NCBI GenBank assembly: GCA_049299095.1
Contig: JBAQWV010000154.1
Location: forward strand, 7,294-71,293
Direction of reading: 5' to 3'
Source of the DNA: JAAEKA01 sp049299095
GTDB lineage: Bacteria > Chloroflexota > Anaerolineae > JAAEKA01
DNA: 64,000 nucleotides
Below the pieces are notes generated by a model. The model saw nothing but the letters and a program-made list of their open reading frames with translations. It was not told the DNA's origin and ran no database searches. Within the stretch, counting starts at the first letter, position 1; every line of letters begins with the position of its first letter. The position numbers and the translations under genes are program-made. Below are positions 1 to 8,699 of this stretch, piece by piece.

Positions 1-2184
1 GTAGTCGCCTGCGGGTGCATCTGCGGCCAGCGGAATGCGGTAGTGATCCGCGACGAGCGCGCCGGGGGTCCAGGTGGTGGTCGGCGCTGCCCCGCCAGCG
101 GGTTCGCTGTCCACCTGCCCCCAGATGAAGTTGCTGTTCGCGGCGTTCCAGGTTTCACCCAGCAGATGGGTAAATACCTTGTAGCGCACTGGCTGCGGCT
201 CCTCTGTGCGCCAGTATAGCGTCAAATCGAGAGTGTCGCCGGGGTGCAGCACATCGGGGCGGCGTTCGTAGCCCACTAGATGGATCGCCTCGCCCCATTG
301 TATGTCCAGCGGCGTGGCCGCGGGGCTGAGCGTGGCCGCGGTGGACGCGTTGAGCCGCACCAGCGTGAACGCGCCTGCGGTCTGTGCGGGATCGTTGTCC
401 GGCTGCACCTGGATGGTATAGCGTCCGGCGGGCAAGTCGGGCGACAAATGGATGTCAATTTGCTGGCGGCTGCGACCCGTGGGCAGTGCGTTGGCCGGCT
501 CGGTTAGGCGGTGGACGGTCGGGCCGGTCAGCGTAACTGTCACCGTCTGCGCGGGCGCGCGCCACAGCAGGGCCAGGTGCAGCGTGTCCCCTACTGCGTA
601 GCGCGTTAGTGGCAGCACGGCCCCGACCAGCGCGCCGGTTGTGCCCTTCGACAGGCTGACGGCACGTTGCGGCAGGCGATAAGCGGCCACTACTGCCATC
701 GGCTCTGCCGTGCGTTCAGGCGTGCGCGCGTAAAAAGCCAGCGTATGTTCCCCGTAGTCCCAACGCGTCACTCTGGCTGCCCGCGCATCCAGCCAGGAGC
801 GTACGAGGCCCTGCGGATCCATGCGCAGCGCGTCGGGGGTGGTTACCAGCCAGATGCCATCGCTGGCCTGCCAAATCGGCTCCAGCAGCCAGCCGGCCGC
901 GTCCGATTGCATGGTCGCGCCGTTGGGCACGCCCTGCCAAGCGCCTGCATATTGCGCGGCGAAGAGCGGCCAGTCGTGATCGCTGTACAGCACGACGGCG
1001 TCCGCCGGCTGCCGCAGCGCGCGCAGTGTATCAGCCAGCGACCACAGGTCGTCGCGACGGATGCGGTCGGGGTAAAACTGCGCCAGACCGAGCAGGGCCA
1101 CCGCAACGATGATACCGGTTCCCAGAGCGGCCAGCACGCGCTGCCGTCGGGCTAACGCGGCCAATCCCAGCGCCTGCAAGGTGTAGAAGCAGGCCGCGAG
1201 CGGCAGCAAATAGCGTGGTGCGAGCCGCGGCGCATAGAAAATGTGCACGGACAGCGAAATCAGGTAAACCAGCAGGGCGGGTAACAAAACTCCCCATAAC
1301 AACATGGCAAAACCACCGCGGCGCGCGGGTGTGCGCAGGGTGTGCCAGAGAAAGGGCAATGTCAGCAGGAGTAACGCGAAGATTATGCTGGTCGGCCAGA
1401 TGTAATAGGCGAGGTTTTCGGATACGCCGACTGCCAGTGTGGTGGCATAGAGTTGAAGGAACAGCGGCAGAGCGAATGGCTCAGCGGTAGACCAGGTGGG
1501 GATGCGTGGTAGCGCATACGCCAGCCAGGGTATGTAGAGTAGTATCACCGCAACTTGAACTGCGATCCAGCGCCACACAGCCCGACGCGATAGCTGGCGA
1601 CCAAGCCACAAGCCTAAAAAGGCTAGATTAGCAATGATTAATACTGAAACGGACAGATATAAAGTCCATAACGCGGCTTCGGCTGCCACAGCATACATGA
1701 CACCGTAATACACGCGGTCGGTCTGCCACCAGCGCACTGCTGACCACAAGGCAAGCGTGGCAAAGAGAGCTGACCAGATATACATGCGCAGTTCTTGTGA
1801 CCAGGTGATCGCAAACGGTGAAAGGGCCAGAAAGAGGGCTGCCAGTCTGCCCGCGCGTGCGCCGCCGAGGGTTTGGCCGAGTTGATAAATGAGTGCGACG
1901 GTCAACGTGCCTGCCCATACCGATGTGTAGCGCATAACAAATTCACCGTCGCCAACTATAGTCCACCACAATCGTTGGATAAGTAGTTGTAGCGGGGGAT
2001 GCACGTCATGCGCGGTCTGGTTGAAAATTTCTGAGATGGGTAAACGAGCCAGCCAGGCTACCCAACCTTCATCCCACCAAAAATTGCGGTCATCCAATCC
2101 CCAAATGCGCAACGCAAAAGCCAGCAGTAGAATGCTGGTCAGAACAAGACGATCTTTGAGAAAAGCGGTGCGTGAAACGGTCAT
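1..2184 (-). CDS. ArnT/PMT-like (GT39 family) membrane glycosyltransferase, C-terminus cut by window edge
   Basis: The reading frame stays open from an ATG at 2184 to the first base of the window (728 codons), so the C-terminus is missing. The N-terminus has a hydrophobic segment followed by an acidic loop (NFWWDEGW, around residue 33) and then DVHPPL; an Asp/Glu pair in the first extracytoplasmic loop and a downstream HPPL are hallmarks of the PMT/ArnT fold, which transfers sugars from polyprenyl-phosphate donors. Many further hydrophobic segments follow. The distal part is soluble and reads like the C-terminal beta-sandwich common in Chloroflexota members (WTPG, then YRIPLAADAPAGDY near the window edge). 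A short copy of a widespread intergenic repeat is translated inside it as VSLSKG (about 644-659). Donor and acceptor cannot be told. Two more genes of this family lie at 60.7-64 kb. Confidence 0.82.
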   Translation of the reverse strand, partial: MTVSRTAFLKDRLVLTSILLLAFALRIWGLDDRNFWWDEGWVAWLARLPISEIFNQTAHDVHPPLQLLIQRLWWTIVGDGEFVMRYTSVWAGTLTVALIYQLGQTLGGARAGRLAALFLALSPFAITWSQELRMYIWSALFATLALWSAVRWWQTDRVYYGVMYAVAAEAALWTLYLSVSVLIIANLAFLGLWLGRQLSRRAVWRWIAVQVAVILLYIPWLAYALPRIPTWSTAEPFALPLFLQLYATTLAVGVSENLAYYIWPTSIIFALLLLTLPFLWHTLRTPARRGGFAMLLWGVLLPALLVYLISLSVHIFYAPRLAPRYLLPLAACFYTLQALGLAALARRQRVLAALGTGIIVAVALLGLAQFYPDRIRRDDLWSLADTLRALRQPADAVVLYSDHDWPLFAAQYAGAWQGVPNGATMQSDAAGWLLEPIWQASDGIWLVTTPDALRMDPQGLVRSWLDARAARVTRWDYGEHTLAFYARTPERTAEPMAVVAAYRLPQRAVSLSKGTTGALVGAVLPLTRYAVGDTLHLALLWRAPAQTVTVTLTGPTVHRLTEPANALPTGRSRQQIDIHLSPDLPAGRYTIQVQPDNDPAQTAGAFTLVRLNASTAATLSPAATPLDIQWGEAIHLVGYERRPDVLHPGDTLDLTLYWRTEEPQPVRYKVFTHLLGETWNAANSNFIWGQVDSEPAGGAAPTTTWTPGALVADHYRIPLAADAPAGDY

Positions 2185-2279
2185 CTTGCAAAAAAAGCGA
2201 CTTTACCACGAAGAGACGAAGACACAACGGGTTGAAATGGGGGTGTTGTGCCTCGGTGGTTGTCATTCTGCCTGCGACA

Positions 2280-3308
2280 TCAACCTCCCACGAAGCGGGC
2301 GTAGGCGCTGCGGGCTGTGCTTTCGTCTTCTGTGCCTTTGATAATGGCGCGGCCATCGGGGAAGAGGGTCATTTCCAACGTGTCCCAGACGCCGCGCAAC
2401 AAATACGGGTTGAGGGTGACGGCCTGTGCGCCCGCGGCTTGCCAGCGTTCCGCCAGAGTGGGCAAATTGAGTGTCGTGCCGCCGGTCACGCTGACCTGCA
2501 CTGCGTTGCGGCCACAGAGCGTTGTCGTGGTCGCGCCACGTTCGGCATGTAGAAACTCATATTGATGCTGCCCGCAGGCTGGACAGTCGGGCCGCCGCCA
2601 CACCTCGAAGCGTTCCAGGCTGTTGTCAAGCAGGTCGTAGTTCAGCAGCGTATTGGTGTTCAGCTCGCCAAAGCCTGCCAGCAGCTTGAGCGCCTCCCCT
2701 GCGGCAATGGAAGCTACCACGCTCACCGATGGAGGCAGCACTCCCGCGGTGTCACAGGTGGCCGCGACGCCTGGCGCGGGCATGTCGCCCAGCAGGCAGC
2801 GCAGACAAGCCGTCTCGCCGGGGCGAATGGTCATGGTCATGCCATAGCTGCCCACCACGCCGCTGTAAATCCAGGGGATGCCAAGTTGGAGACAGGCGTC
2901 ATTCAACAGAAAGCGCGTGGTGAAGTTATCTGTGCCGTCCAATACCAAATCGGCTCCGGCCAGCAGCGCCAGCACGTTGTCCGGGGTCACGTCGGCCACA
3001 ATCCCCTCGATCTCGATATCGGAGTTGATGCGTGTCAGTTTGCGCCGCGCAGCTTCAGCCTTGGGCAGGCCATCGGCCAGGTCTTGCTCATCGAACAACA
3101 ACTGGCGTTGCAGGTTGTTTAGCTCGATGAAATCGCGGTCAACGATGCGCAAATGGCCGATGCCGCTGCGCGCCAGGTGGTTGGCGATGACGGTGCCGGT
3201 TGCGCCACAGCCGATCACCACCACCGTAGCCGCCAGCAGGCGTTGCTGGCCCGCTTCGCCCAGGCCGGGGAAGATGATTTGGCGGGTGTAGCGAGCAAAA
3301 CTGGACAT
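2280..3308 (-). CDS. ThiF/MoeB/HesA-family E1-like adenylyltransferase
   Basis: This 342-residue protein belongs to the E1-like family that adenylates the C-terminal glycine of MoaD/ThiS/ubiquitin-like proteins to prepare them for sulfur transfer or conjugation. Visible are the nucleotide-binding loop GCGATG (33-38), the family block DRDFIELNNLQRQ (57-69), a D-G-T-D-N motif (124-128), two CxxC pairs (168/171 and 242/245) expected to bind zinc, and a cysteine at 185 in the CDTAGVLPP region, where ThiF/MoeB proteins carry a catalytic or conserved cysteine. About 85 extra C-terminal residues follow the second CxxC and include NPYLLR and FPDGRAIIKGT. I chose the ATG at 3308 (MSSFARYTRQ) because family homology begins there; the frame is open further upstream. 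No separate moaD or thiS gene is adjacent. The nearest MoaD-like sequence is the N-terminal domain of the glycosylase at 11805. Confidence 0.88.
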   Translation of the reverse strand: MSSFARYTRQIIFPGLGEAGQQRLLAATVVVIGCGATGTVIANHLARSGIGHLRIVDRDFIELNNLQRQLLFDEQDLADGLPKAEAARRKLTRINSDIEIEGIVADVTPDNVLALLAGADLVLDGTDNFTTRFLLNDACLQLGIPWIYSGVVGSYGMTMTIRPGETACLRCLLGDMPAPGVAATCDTAGVLPPSVSVVASIAAGEALKLLAGFGELNTNTLLNYDLLDNSLERFEVWRRPDCPACGQHQYEFLHAERGATTTTLCGRNAVQVSVTGGTTLNLPTLAERWQAAGAQAVTLNPYLLRGVWDTLEMTLFPDGRAIIKGTEDESTARSAYARFVGG

Positions 3309-3345
3309 GGTCTTTTGAACGAAGGAAGGAAAAGGAGAAGCTATT

Positions 3346-3426
3346 GCTACGTACTGCGTAACAGGTTTTTGCAGAGGCTGGAAAGTAAGCAGCTCCGGCA
3401 GTAAACGAGTGTACGCAGTACGCAGC
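3346..3426. repeat. Imperfect inverted repeat containing GTACTGCGTA
   Basis: The arms GCTACGTACTGCGTA (3346-3360) and TACGCAGTACGCAGC (3412-3426) are complementary at 14 of 15 positions, 51 bases apart. They sit in the gap between the ThiF-like gene and the glycosidase-like gene. The core ACGTACTGCG also occurs in another intergenic gap at 53599-53608, so this appears to be an interspersed repeat family rather than a simple terminator; no T-tract follows either arm. Confidence 0.6.
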
Positions 3427-3437
3427 ACGTAGTACGA

Positions 3438-6302
3438 TCAATACGGCCCGCTGCGGCCACCCTGCCGAGCGCGGATTTGCGCTTCCAGATCGGCCAGCGA
3501 AGGCATCGGCCCGAAGATTTCATCGGGGAAGCGTCCACCACCCGACCAGAAAAGCCAGCCGTCGGAGTTGGCATCATCAGCCGCTTGCCGCTGGATCATC
3601 ATCTCCGGCACGGCGTAGTCATAGCCCGCGGCCGGGCCACTGGTGCGGTAATTCTTGGGATAGCCTTGCAGCCACGGGCGGATGCGTGTCGGCAACGGCA
3701 CAATGTCACGCACCGTCACCTGGCTGTCGTAGATCACCTTGTACGGGCACTGTACCGGTTCATCGCAACCGGGGAAAGTGCCGGGCCACCATACCTGCGG
3801 ATAGATCATCGGGCTGAGGTAGTCCAACCCCACTGCCATATCCGCCAGATTTTGACCGATAAATGGCTCATTGCCGTTCAGGATGATGCTGCCGAACACG
3901 TCAATCGAGGTAAACACGCCGTAAGGCTTCAGCGCGGTCATCAGGTCGCGCGAGAAGTTGGTGATCGTCTCGCGGCGATTTTCAGCAGTACTTTCCACTG
4001 AATAGGTCATGATATTGTGGTCGCGTAGGCCAGAGAAGCGGAAATAGTCGAATTGGATTTCGTCGAAGCCCAGCGCGGCCAGCTCTTTAGCCAGATCAAT
4101 TTCGTACTGGCGCACCTGCGGCAGGTAGGGATCGGCCCAGGCGAGGTTTTCGCCATCGCGCCATAACGTCGTTGGTTCCGACCGCAGACGCAGCGCCCAG
4201 TCCGGCTTGCCTTCTGCCAGCGCGTTATCTTTGAAAGTCACAAAGCGGGCGATCGTGTAGATGCCGCGTTTTTTGGCCTCGGCCAGGAATTCCTGCGCGG
4301 TCATAATGTCTTTGACATAAATGTCGATTTCGCGCGCCACAGCATTTTGTGGTTCCCAGGCGATTTCACCGTAGTCGCTCTTCATATCCACGACAATGGC
4401 GTTCAGAGATTCAGACTGGTCCACAACATCCAACCGGCTATTCATTAACGCCCGGTCATAGAGGAAATGGAAGGGTACGTAGAAACCGCGTGCTTCAAAC
4501 GGCTCCATCTGCGCGTCGAGACAGTAGGGCGCGCCACAGTCGCCGCTGGCCAACGTTTCTGGGAAATACAAACTATAGCCCGGCGCTTTCAGCATGATCT
4601 GCGGATCAGCGGGCAGGCCAGTCACTTTGAACGTGCCATCGGCGGCGGCGTCCATGATCAGGGTCGGTTCTGTGCCGCGGCAGTCAATGCCTGTGCATTG
4701 CGTGCGATCATAGACGTAAACCAGCGCGCCCAGCACTGGCTCGCCGGTCGCCTTGTCCATCGCCTTGCCCGCCACGGTGTCTGGGGCCAGCGCCCAATCC
4801 ACCTGTGCCGCGCCGTCGTACACCTGGCTGATCACTGCGAAGTTCGGCGCGGTAATGGTATAAACATCGCCTGCTTCCAGCAGCGGCAGCAGCGCCACAC
4901 CCTGGGCGTCGGTGCTGGCTTCACTGCGCAGGCTGAACACGCGCGCGCCGCTGACTGGCTGGCCTGCGGTGTCTTTCACCTGCACCACGATCCCCTTCGG
5001 TTCCAGTGCCACCGACAGGTCTGTATCGGCGGTGAATTCCGCCTGCATTGCCTCGTACCCGGGCGCACTCATATCCACCTTCAGCGGCAGATCGGTGGTC
5101 CACAGCACGAAGCGGCCGGCTTCGTCGGTTGTCGCCGACAAGCTGCCAGCCTTGACAGTCGCGCCGGCAATCGGGTTGTTGGTGACTTTGTTCAGCAGTT
5201 GACCGGCCAGATGTGGCGGCAGCAGCGCCAAATCGAGCGCCTGACCCTCCAGCAAGTTAATCGCCTCGTCAATCGCCAGCTCACTCGCTTCATAGCCATC
5301 CAGCGTACCCGCCAGTTTTAGATCTGCGCCATGCAGGTGGGTGAAGCGGTACACACCTTGGGCATCGCTGGTCGCGGTTTGATCGCCTGCGGTCAGGGCA
5401 ACGTTTGCCAGCGGCGCGCCCGTCTTGCCGTCGGTGATAACCCCTGTCAACACAGTCGGCGTTAACTGCACGTCTACAGCCTGCTGCCCGCCTAGCGCAG
5501 CCGCGTCATCCACTTTGATGGTCGCGGGTAGGTAGCCGGGCAATGTCACCGAAATCGTACTGGCGCTGGCCGGGGTGGGAAAATAATAAAAGCCGTTGGC
5601 AAGACTGGTGCTGGTTTGTTCCGTGAGAGTAGCCAGCGCGCCGGCCAGTGGCTCGTCGGTTTGCGCGTCGGTGATGCTGCCATGCACGCCGTTAGGGTAC
5701 AGCTCAAGCTGCGGCGGCTGTGCACCGGCCGCGCTCCAGTCGTCGGCCAAGGGCAACGTATAGGAAATGAAGTTGTTTGCAGCCAACGTGACCATCGCGC
5801 CGGTACGCGGCAACCGCTCCAGCGTAAAGCGTCCATCCTCGCCGGTGGTCGTGCTTTGCCCATTGGCAGAAACGGTCACGCCCGCCACGGGTTGCTTGTC
5901 CAGTGCGTTCAGCACCGCGCCTTGCAGCACCGTAGGCTGCAAGCTGGCCGTCAGTGTGCCCGCCGTCAGGGGCAATACATTGAAACGGGCTGGCCCTTGC
6001 CAGGGCTGATAAGCAGCCTGATCAATGCTGGCGGTGAATGTGCCGAAGCGGGAGGCGCGCGCAGAGAAAACGCCGTTGGCGTTGCTGGTAGCCGTTTGGC
6101 CGTTGCTGAGGGTCACGGCTATATCGGACAGTGGTTGCCCATTGGTTGCGTCAGTGATTTGACCATTGATCGGAACTGGCAGCAGATACAGCAGCATCAG
6201 CACAGCCAGCAGTCCTGCTATGATTGCGAGAAGCAGGTTGCGTCTGCGTCGCCCCGGACTGGAAAAGGGTGTTGAAGTTGTGTTATAAAAAGACACAGTC
6301 AT
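3438..6302 (-). CDS. Membrane-anchored putative glycoside hydrolase (DUF4015) with seven carboxypeptidase-regulatory-like repeats
   Basis: A 954-residue protein with an RRRR stretch then one membrane segment (about 22-42), so the bulk should be outside the cell. Residues about 45-600 hold seven tandem beta-sandwich repeats of the carboxypeptidase regulatory-like type, each with a pattern like GxxxDxxTGxPLxxAxV followed by a TDAxGxF strand (for example TNGQPLSDIAVTLSNG and TGAPLANVALTAGD). The last 350 residues resemble DUF4015, a TIM-barrel domain regarded as a putative glycosyl hydrolase: VDMKSDYGEIAW, the strand FDEIQFDYFRFSG with candidate acidic catalytic residues, SIDVFG and YLSPMIYPQVW. 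Substrate is unknown; a cell-surface polysaccharide role is inference. The ATG at 6302 abuts a GAGGA; a GTG two codons later is better spaced from it and may be the true start. It is preceded by its own promoter. Confidence 0.83.
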   Translation of the reverse strand: MTVSFYNTTSTPFSSPGRRRRNLLLAIIAGLLAVLMLLYLLPVPINGQITDATNGQPLSDIAVTLSNGQTATSNANGVFSARASRFGTFTASIDQAAYQPWQGPARFNVLPLTAGTLTASLQPTVLQGAVLNALDKQPVAGVTVSANGQSTTTGEDGRFTLERLPRTGAMVTLAANNFISYTLPLADDWSAAGAQPPQLELYPNGVHGSITDAQTDEPLAGALATLTEQTSTSLANGFYYFPTPASASTISVTLPGYLPATIKVDDAAALGGQQAVDVQLTPTVLTGVITDGKTGAPLANVALTAGDQTATSDAQGVYRFTHLHGADLKLAGTLDGYEASELAIDEAINLLEGQALDLALLPPHLAGQLLNKVTNNPIAGATVKAGSLSATTDEAGRFVLWTTDLPLKVDMSAPGYEAMQAEFTADTDLSVALEPKGIVVQVKDTAGQPVSGARVFSLRSEASTDAQGVALLPLLEAGDVYTITAPNFAVISQVYDGAAQVDWALAPDTVAGKAMDKATGEPVLGALVYVYDRTQCTGIDCRGTEPTLIMDAAADGTFKVTGLPADPQIMLKAPGYSLYFPETLASGDCGAPYCLDAQMEPFEARGFYVPFHFLYDRALMNSRLDVVDQSESLNAIVVDMKSDYGEIAWEPQNAVAREIDIYVKDIMTAQEFLAEAKKRGIYTIARFVTFKDNALAEGKPDWALRLRSEPTTLWRDGENLAWADPYLPQVRQYEIDLAKELAALGFDEIQFDYFRFSGLRDHNIMTYSVESTAENRRETITNFSRDLMTALKPYGVFTSIDVFGSIILNGNEPFIGQNLADMAVGLDYLSPMIYPQVWWPGTFPGCDEPVQCPYKVIYDSQVTVRDIVPLPTRIRPWLQGYPKNYRTSGPAAGYDYAVPEMMIQRQAADDANSDGWLFWSGGGRFPDEIFGPMPSLADLEAQIRARQGGRSGPY

Positions 6303-6339
6303 TCCTCGTTAGCAAGTGCTTGTAATTGACATGATGAAC

Positions 6340-6394
6340 GGTCCCGTGGTCAGGACCGCCGGCCTGATTATAGCACATGGGAGGGGGCTGGCAA
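6340..6394 (-). promoter_or_regulatory. Sigma70-type promoter and leader hairpin for the DUF4015 gene
   Basis: On the minus strand TTGCCA (6389-6394) and an extended -10 TGC-TATAAT (TATAAT at 6367-6372) are separated by 16 bases. The predicted leader of about 55 nt contains a small hairpin with GGTCC/GGACC arms (6340-6357). Confidence 0.62.
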
Positions 6395-6502
6395 AGCCCT
6401 GTAAGGCGATACGAAGCTGGGGTAACGGTGAGTTTCTCTACCCACTGTCACGCTTGCGACGAAAAATCTGATCTTTGAAGGGCTTTCATCCGGTGAGGTG
6501 TA

Positions 6503-6536
6503 TAAAAAATCCCCCGCTGAACAGGCAGCGAGGGAT
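6503..6536 (-). terminator. Rho-independent terminator after the NADP-binding oxidoreductase gene
   Basis: Read on the minus strand, ATCCCTCGCTG (6536-6526) pairs with CAGCGGGGGAT (6519-6509) over 11 bp with one G-U pair and a 6-nt loop, and is followed by six T (6508-6503). It lies 27 bp past the stop codon at 6563. Confidence 0.88.
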
Positions 6537-6562
6537 CAACGACGTGTTGAATCGGTGAGTTT

Positions 6563-7204
6563 TTACGGTCGCAAGAGCTTGAAAGCGTGCATCCAGTCGT
6601 TTTGCGTAAAGCCGGGGATGCACCACAACATGCACAGTGGCTCGATGGCACGGGCTGCGACAGCCGCGCCCATGTCCGCAGTTTCCCAGCCGAACTGGTC
6701 GAGTACTTGAACCACAGCCTGCTTGGCTGCTGCATCATCGCCGCAGATGAACATGGTAGGCTTGCCGTCCGGGAAGTGCGGGTTGACCATGACCGCGCTG
6801 CCGATAGAATTGAAAGCCTTGACGAAGTGTGCAGCGGGGAATTCCGCCTGCAAGCGTTCCATCAGCGATTGATTGATGTCGGTGAAGAATTGCAGCACCC
6901 CATTGACCGGCGGCGCGTCGGCGATGGGGTTGGTGGCGTCAATTACCGGTTTGCCTGCGAGGTTGGCTGCACCGGCGGCCTGCAAAACCGTGCTGGCTGC
7001 GCTGCCCTTGACTGCCAACACGAGTAGATCACCGAATGCAGCGGCATCAGCAAAGCTGCCGACCCGCGCCTGTGGATGCTGCGCGGCCCACGCGTCCAGC
7101 GATGCGGGAGTGCGCGTGCCAAGCAGCACCGCGTGACCGTGTTGCAAAAAGCCTGCGCCCAGCGTTTGGGCGACGCCACCCGAACCAAGAATGCCAATCT
7201 TCAT
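6563..7204 (-). CDS. NADPH-dependent F420-reductase-like oxidoreductase (Rossmann fold)
   Basis: A 213-residue protein that begins directly with a dinucleotide-binding beta-alpha-beta unit (MKIGILGSGGVAQTL), followed by LLGTRTP, where the arginine suits NADP(H) binding. DATNPIADAP and HFVKAFNSIG match the F420H2:NADP oxidoreductase-like family, which moves hydride between NADP and a deazaflavin or other acceptor. The start has a good ribosome site, CAGGAG six bases upstream of ATG. It stands alone between a terminator downstream and an unrelated ABC operon. Whether F420 is the real partner cannot be judged, because no F420 biosynthesis gene is in the window. Confidence 0.8.
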   Translation of the reverse strand: MKIGILGSGGVAQTLGAGFLQHGHAVLLGTRTPASLDAWAAQHPQARVGSFADAAAFGDLLVLAVKGSAASTVLQAAGAANLAGKPVIDATNPIADAPPVNGVLQFFTDINQSLMERLQAEFPAAHFVKAFNSIGSAVMVNPHFPDGKPTMFICGDDAAAKQAVVQVLDQFGWETADMGAAVAARAIEPLCMLWCIPGFTQNDWMHAFKLLRP

Positions 7205-7332
7205 ACATTGCTCCTGAAATTAAATGAATGGGTGAAACACTTCCATTCTAACACAAGCGCGCTGTAAGGGGTCTCACTTTGCACGGAGGGTAGCACCTCA
7301 GGGGAGAGGAGAAAGAGGAGATAAGCAAACAA

Positions 7333-7433
7333 GTACACAAGTGGACAGAGAAATGGGTAGAGTGGTAACTAATCTACTGATTGCCACTCTACCCATTTTC
7401 TGAGTATCTCTATTTGCCTGTTTTCTTGTGTAC
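7333..7433. repeat. Nested inverted-repeat element downstream of the ABC operon
   Basis: A perfect 15-bp inverted repeat, AAATGGGTAGAGTGG (7351-7365) and CCACTCTACCCATTT (7384-7398), is nested inside an outer 9-bp pair, GTACACAAG (7333-7341) and CTTGTGTAC (7425-7433). It starts four bases past the last stop codon of the ABC operon, so it may end or protect that transcript. The left flank ACAAGTACACAAGTGGACA resembles ACAAGTAAACAGGTAGACA at 36279-36297, suggesting one repeat family. Confidence 0.7.
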
Positions 7434-7436
7434 GGT

Positions 7437-8690
7437 TTATTTCCCCAACAGCACGCGATAATACGATTTGACCGATAGCGGCTGGCCGGTCAGCAGGTGC
7501 TGTGCCTTGAACAGGCGCGCGGTTAAAAGGATCACACCATAGGCGGTGACGAACTGTAACACCACCGCCAGCACAGCTTGCCAGAGCGGAGCCGCGCCTG
7601 CAGCCAGGCGGCCAATCATCACAATCGGCGAGGTGAGCGGGAAGAGACTGAGCGCCACCGCCACCGGACTGTTCGGGTCGCGGAACATGGAAATCATGAA
7701 GGTGTAGGCGATGATGATCGGCATCATTACGATCCAGGTGACACTCTTGGTCTGGTTTATGTCGGGAGCCAGTGCGCCAATGCCTGCGAACTGAGCGCCG
7801 TAGATGGCATAGCCGCCCAGAAAATAGATCAGCGCCCAGATGAGGAGGGAAATGGGCAATGCACTGCCGGGTGGAATGCTCAAAGCGTTGCCGCCGAAGC
7901 GGGATACTGCCCACAGGACAACCAACCACAAGAGGGTTTGCAGCAGTCCCAGCAGTCCCAACGCAGCCATCTTGCCGATCACCATTTGCGTGGGGGTGAC
8001 AGAGGTCATCAACACTTCCATGACCCGGTTCTTCTTTTCATCTATTAAGGCGTTGATCAGGATGCTGCCGGGGATCATCAACGCCATGTACAGGATGATC
8101 GTGACAAACAGTGGCAATTGTTCGCTGATCCACGACTTTTCAACAGACGTTGTGGTTGGTTTATCGGGCGACGGCAGTGCGGTGACTTTGACATCGAGGG
8201 GCTGCTGCACGGCTGCGGCCAGTTGCGTGTCGCCGTTGAGCAGGTTGATGTTGAGTAACGCGGCCAAGGCGTCGGGATCTAAGTTACCTGAAAGCACGCT
8301 GAAATCCTGGGTGTAGTATTCGATGTCGCCTGTTTGCTGGTAATTCGCGTCAATAACGTAGTACCCGGCAATGCTATGCGCATCAAGTGCAGCCTGCGCG
8401 GCCGCGGCGCTGTCAAAACGCACCAATTTGTCGGAAGTCAGGTCTGCCGGCATGGTGCGGATTAGGTTGGCTGCATCCACATAGCCCGTCTGTTCGGCGA
8501 GTGGCGCGGTTGGTGCGCCGCTGCCGGTCAGGCTGCCTAAACCTTTGGACAGCGAAGTGTCTTGCAGCAGGCCAAAAGCCAGCGCCACGATGCCCAAAAT
8601 TATCGGGATGATGAATGCGACAATGACAAAGGATTTACGACGCAGGGTGGTGCGTATCTCTGCGCGCATGATGGAGAGAATTTTGCTCAT
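7437..8690 (-). CDS. ABC-2 type exporter permease (NatB-like), second copy
   Basis: A 417-residue membrane protein beginning MSKILSIMRAEIRTTLRRKSF, with one membrane segment, an extracytoplasmic domain of about 150 residues, then about five more segments. The motif EKKNRVMEVLMTSVTPTQMVIGK follows the second segment and is typical of the NatB/ABC-2 permease family; ABC-2 permeases of this type pair with NatA-like ATPases to export Na+, peptides or lipophilic compounds. It starts 9 bp after the first permease gene ends, with the overlapping site AAGGTGA, and is the last gene of a five-gene operon. It is a diverged paralogue of its upstream neighbour, so the exporter is probably a heterodimer. 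Substrate unknown. Confidence 0.87.
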   Translation of the reverse strand: MSKILSIMRAEIRTTLRRKSFVIVAFIIPIILGIVALAFGLLQDTSLSKGLGSLTGSGAPTAPLAEQTGYVDAANLIRTMPADLTSDKLVRFDSAAAAQAALDAHSIAGYYVIDANYQQTGDIEYYTQDFSVLSGNLDPDALAALLNINLLNGDTQLAAAVQQPLDVKVTALPSPDKPTTTSVEKSWISEQLPLFVTIILYMALMIPGSILINALIDEKKNRVMEVLMTSVTPTQMVIGKMAALGLLGLLQTLLWLVVLWAVSRFGGNALSIPPGSALPISLLIWALIYFLGGYAIYGAQFAGIGALAPDINQTKSVTWIVMMPIIIAYTFMISMFRDPNSPVAVALSLFPLTSPIVMIGRLAAGAAPLWQAVLAVVLQFVTAYGVILLTARLFKAQHLLTGQPLSVKSYYRVLLGK

Positions 8691-8699
8691 ATCGTCACC

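Noticed and set aside
7333..7433. Insertion sequence or MITE with target duplication
   Set aside because: The nested inverted repeats look element-like, but I see no convincing flanking direct repeat or transposase, so it is listed only as a repeat.
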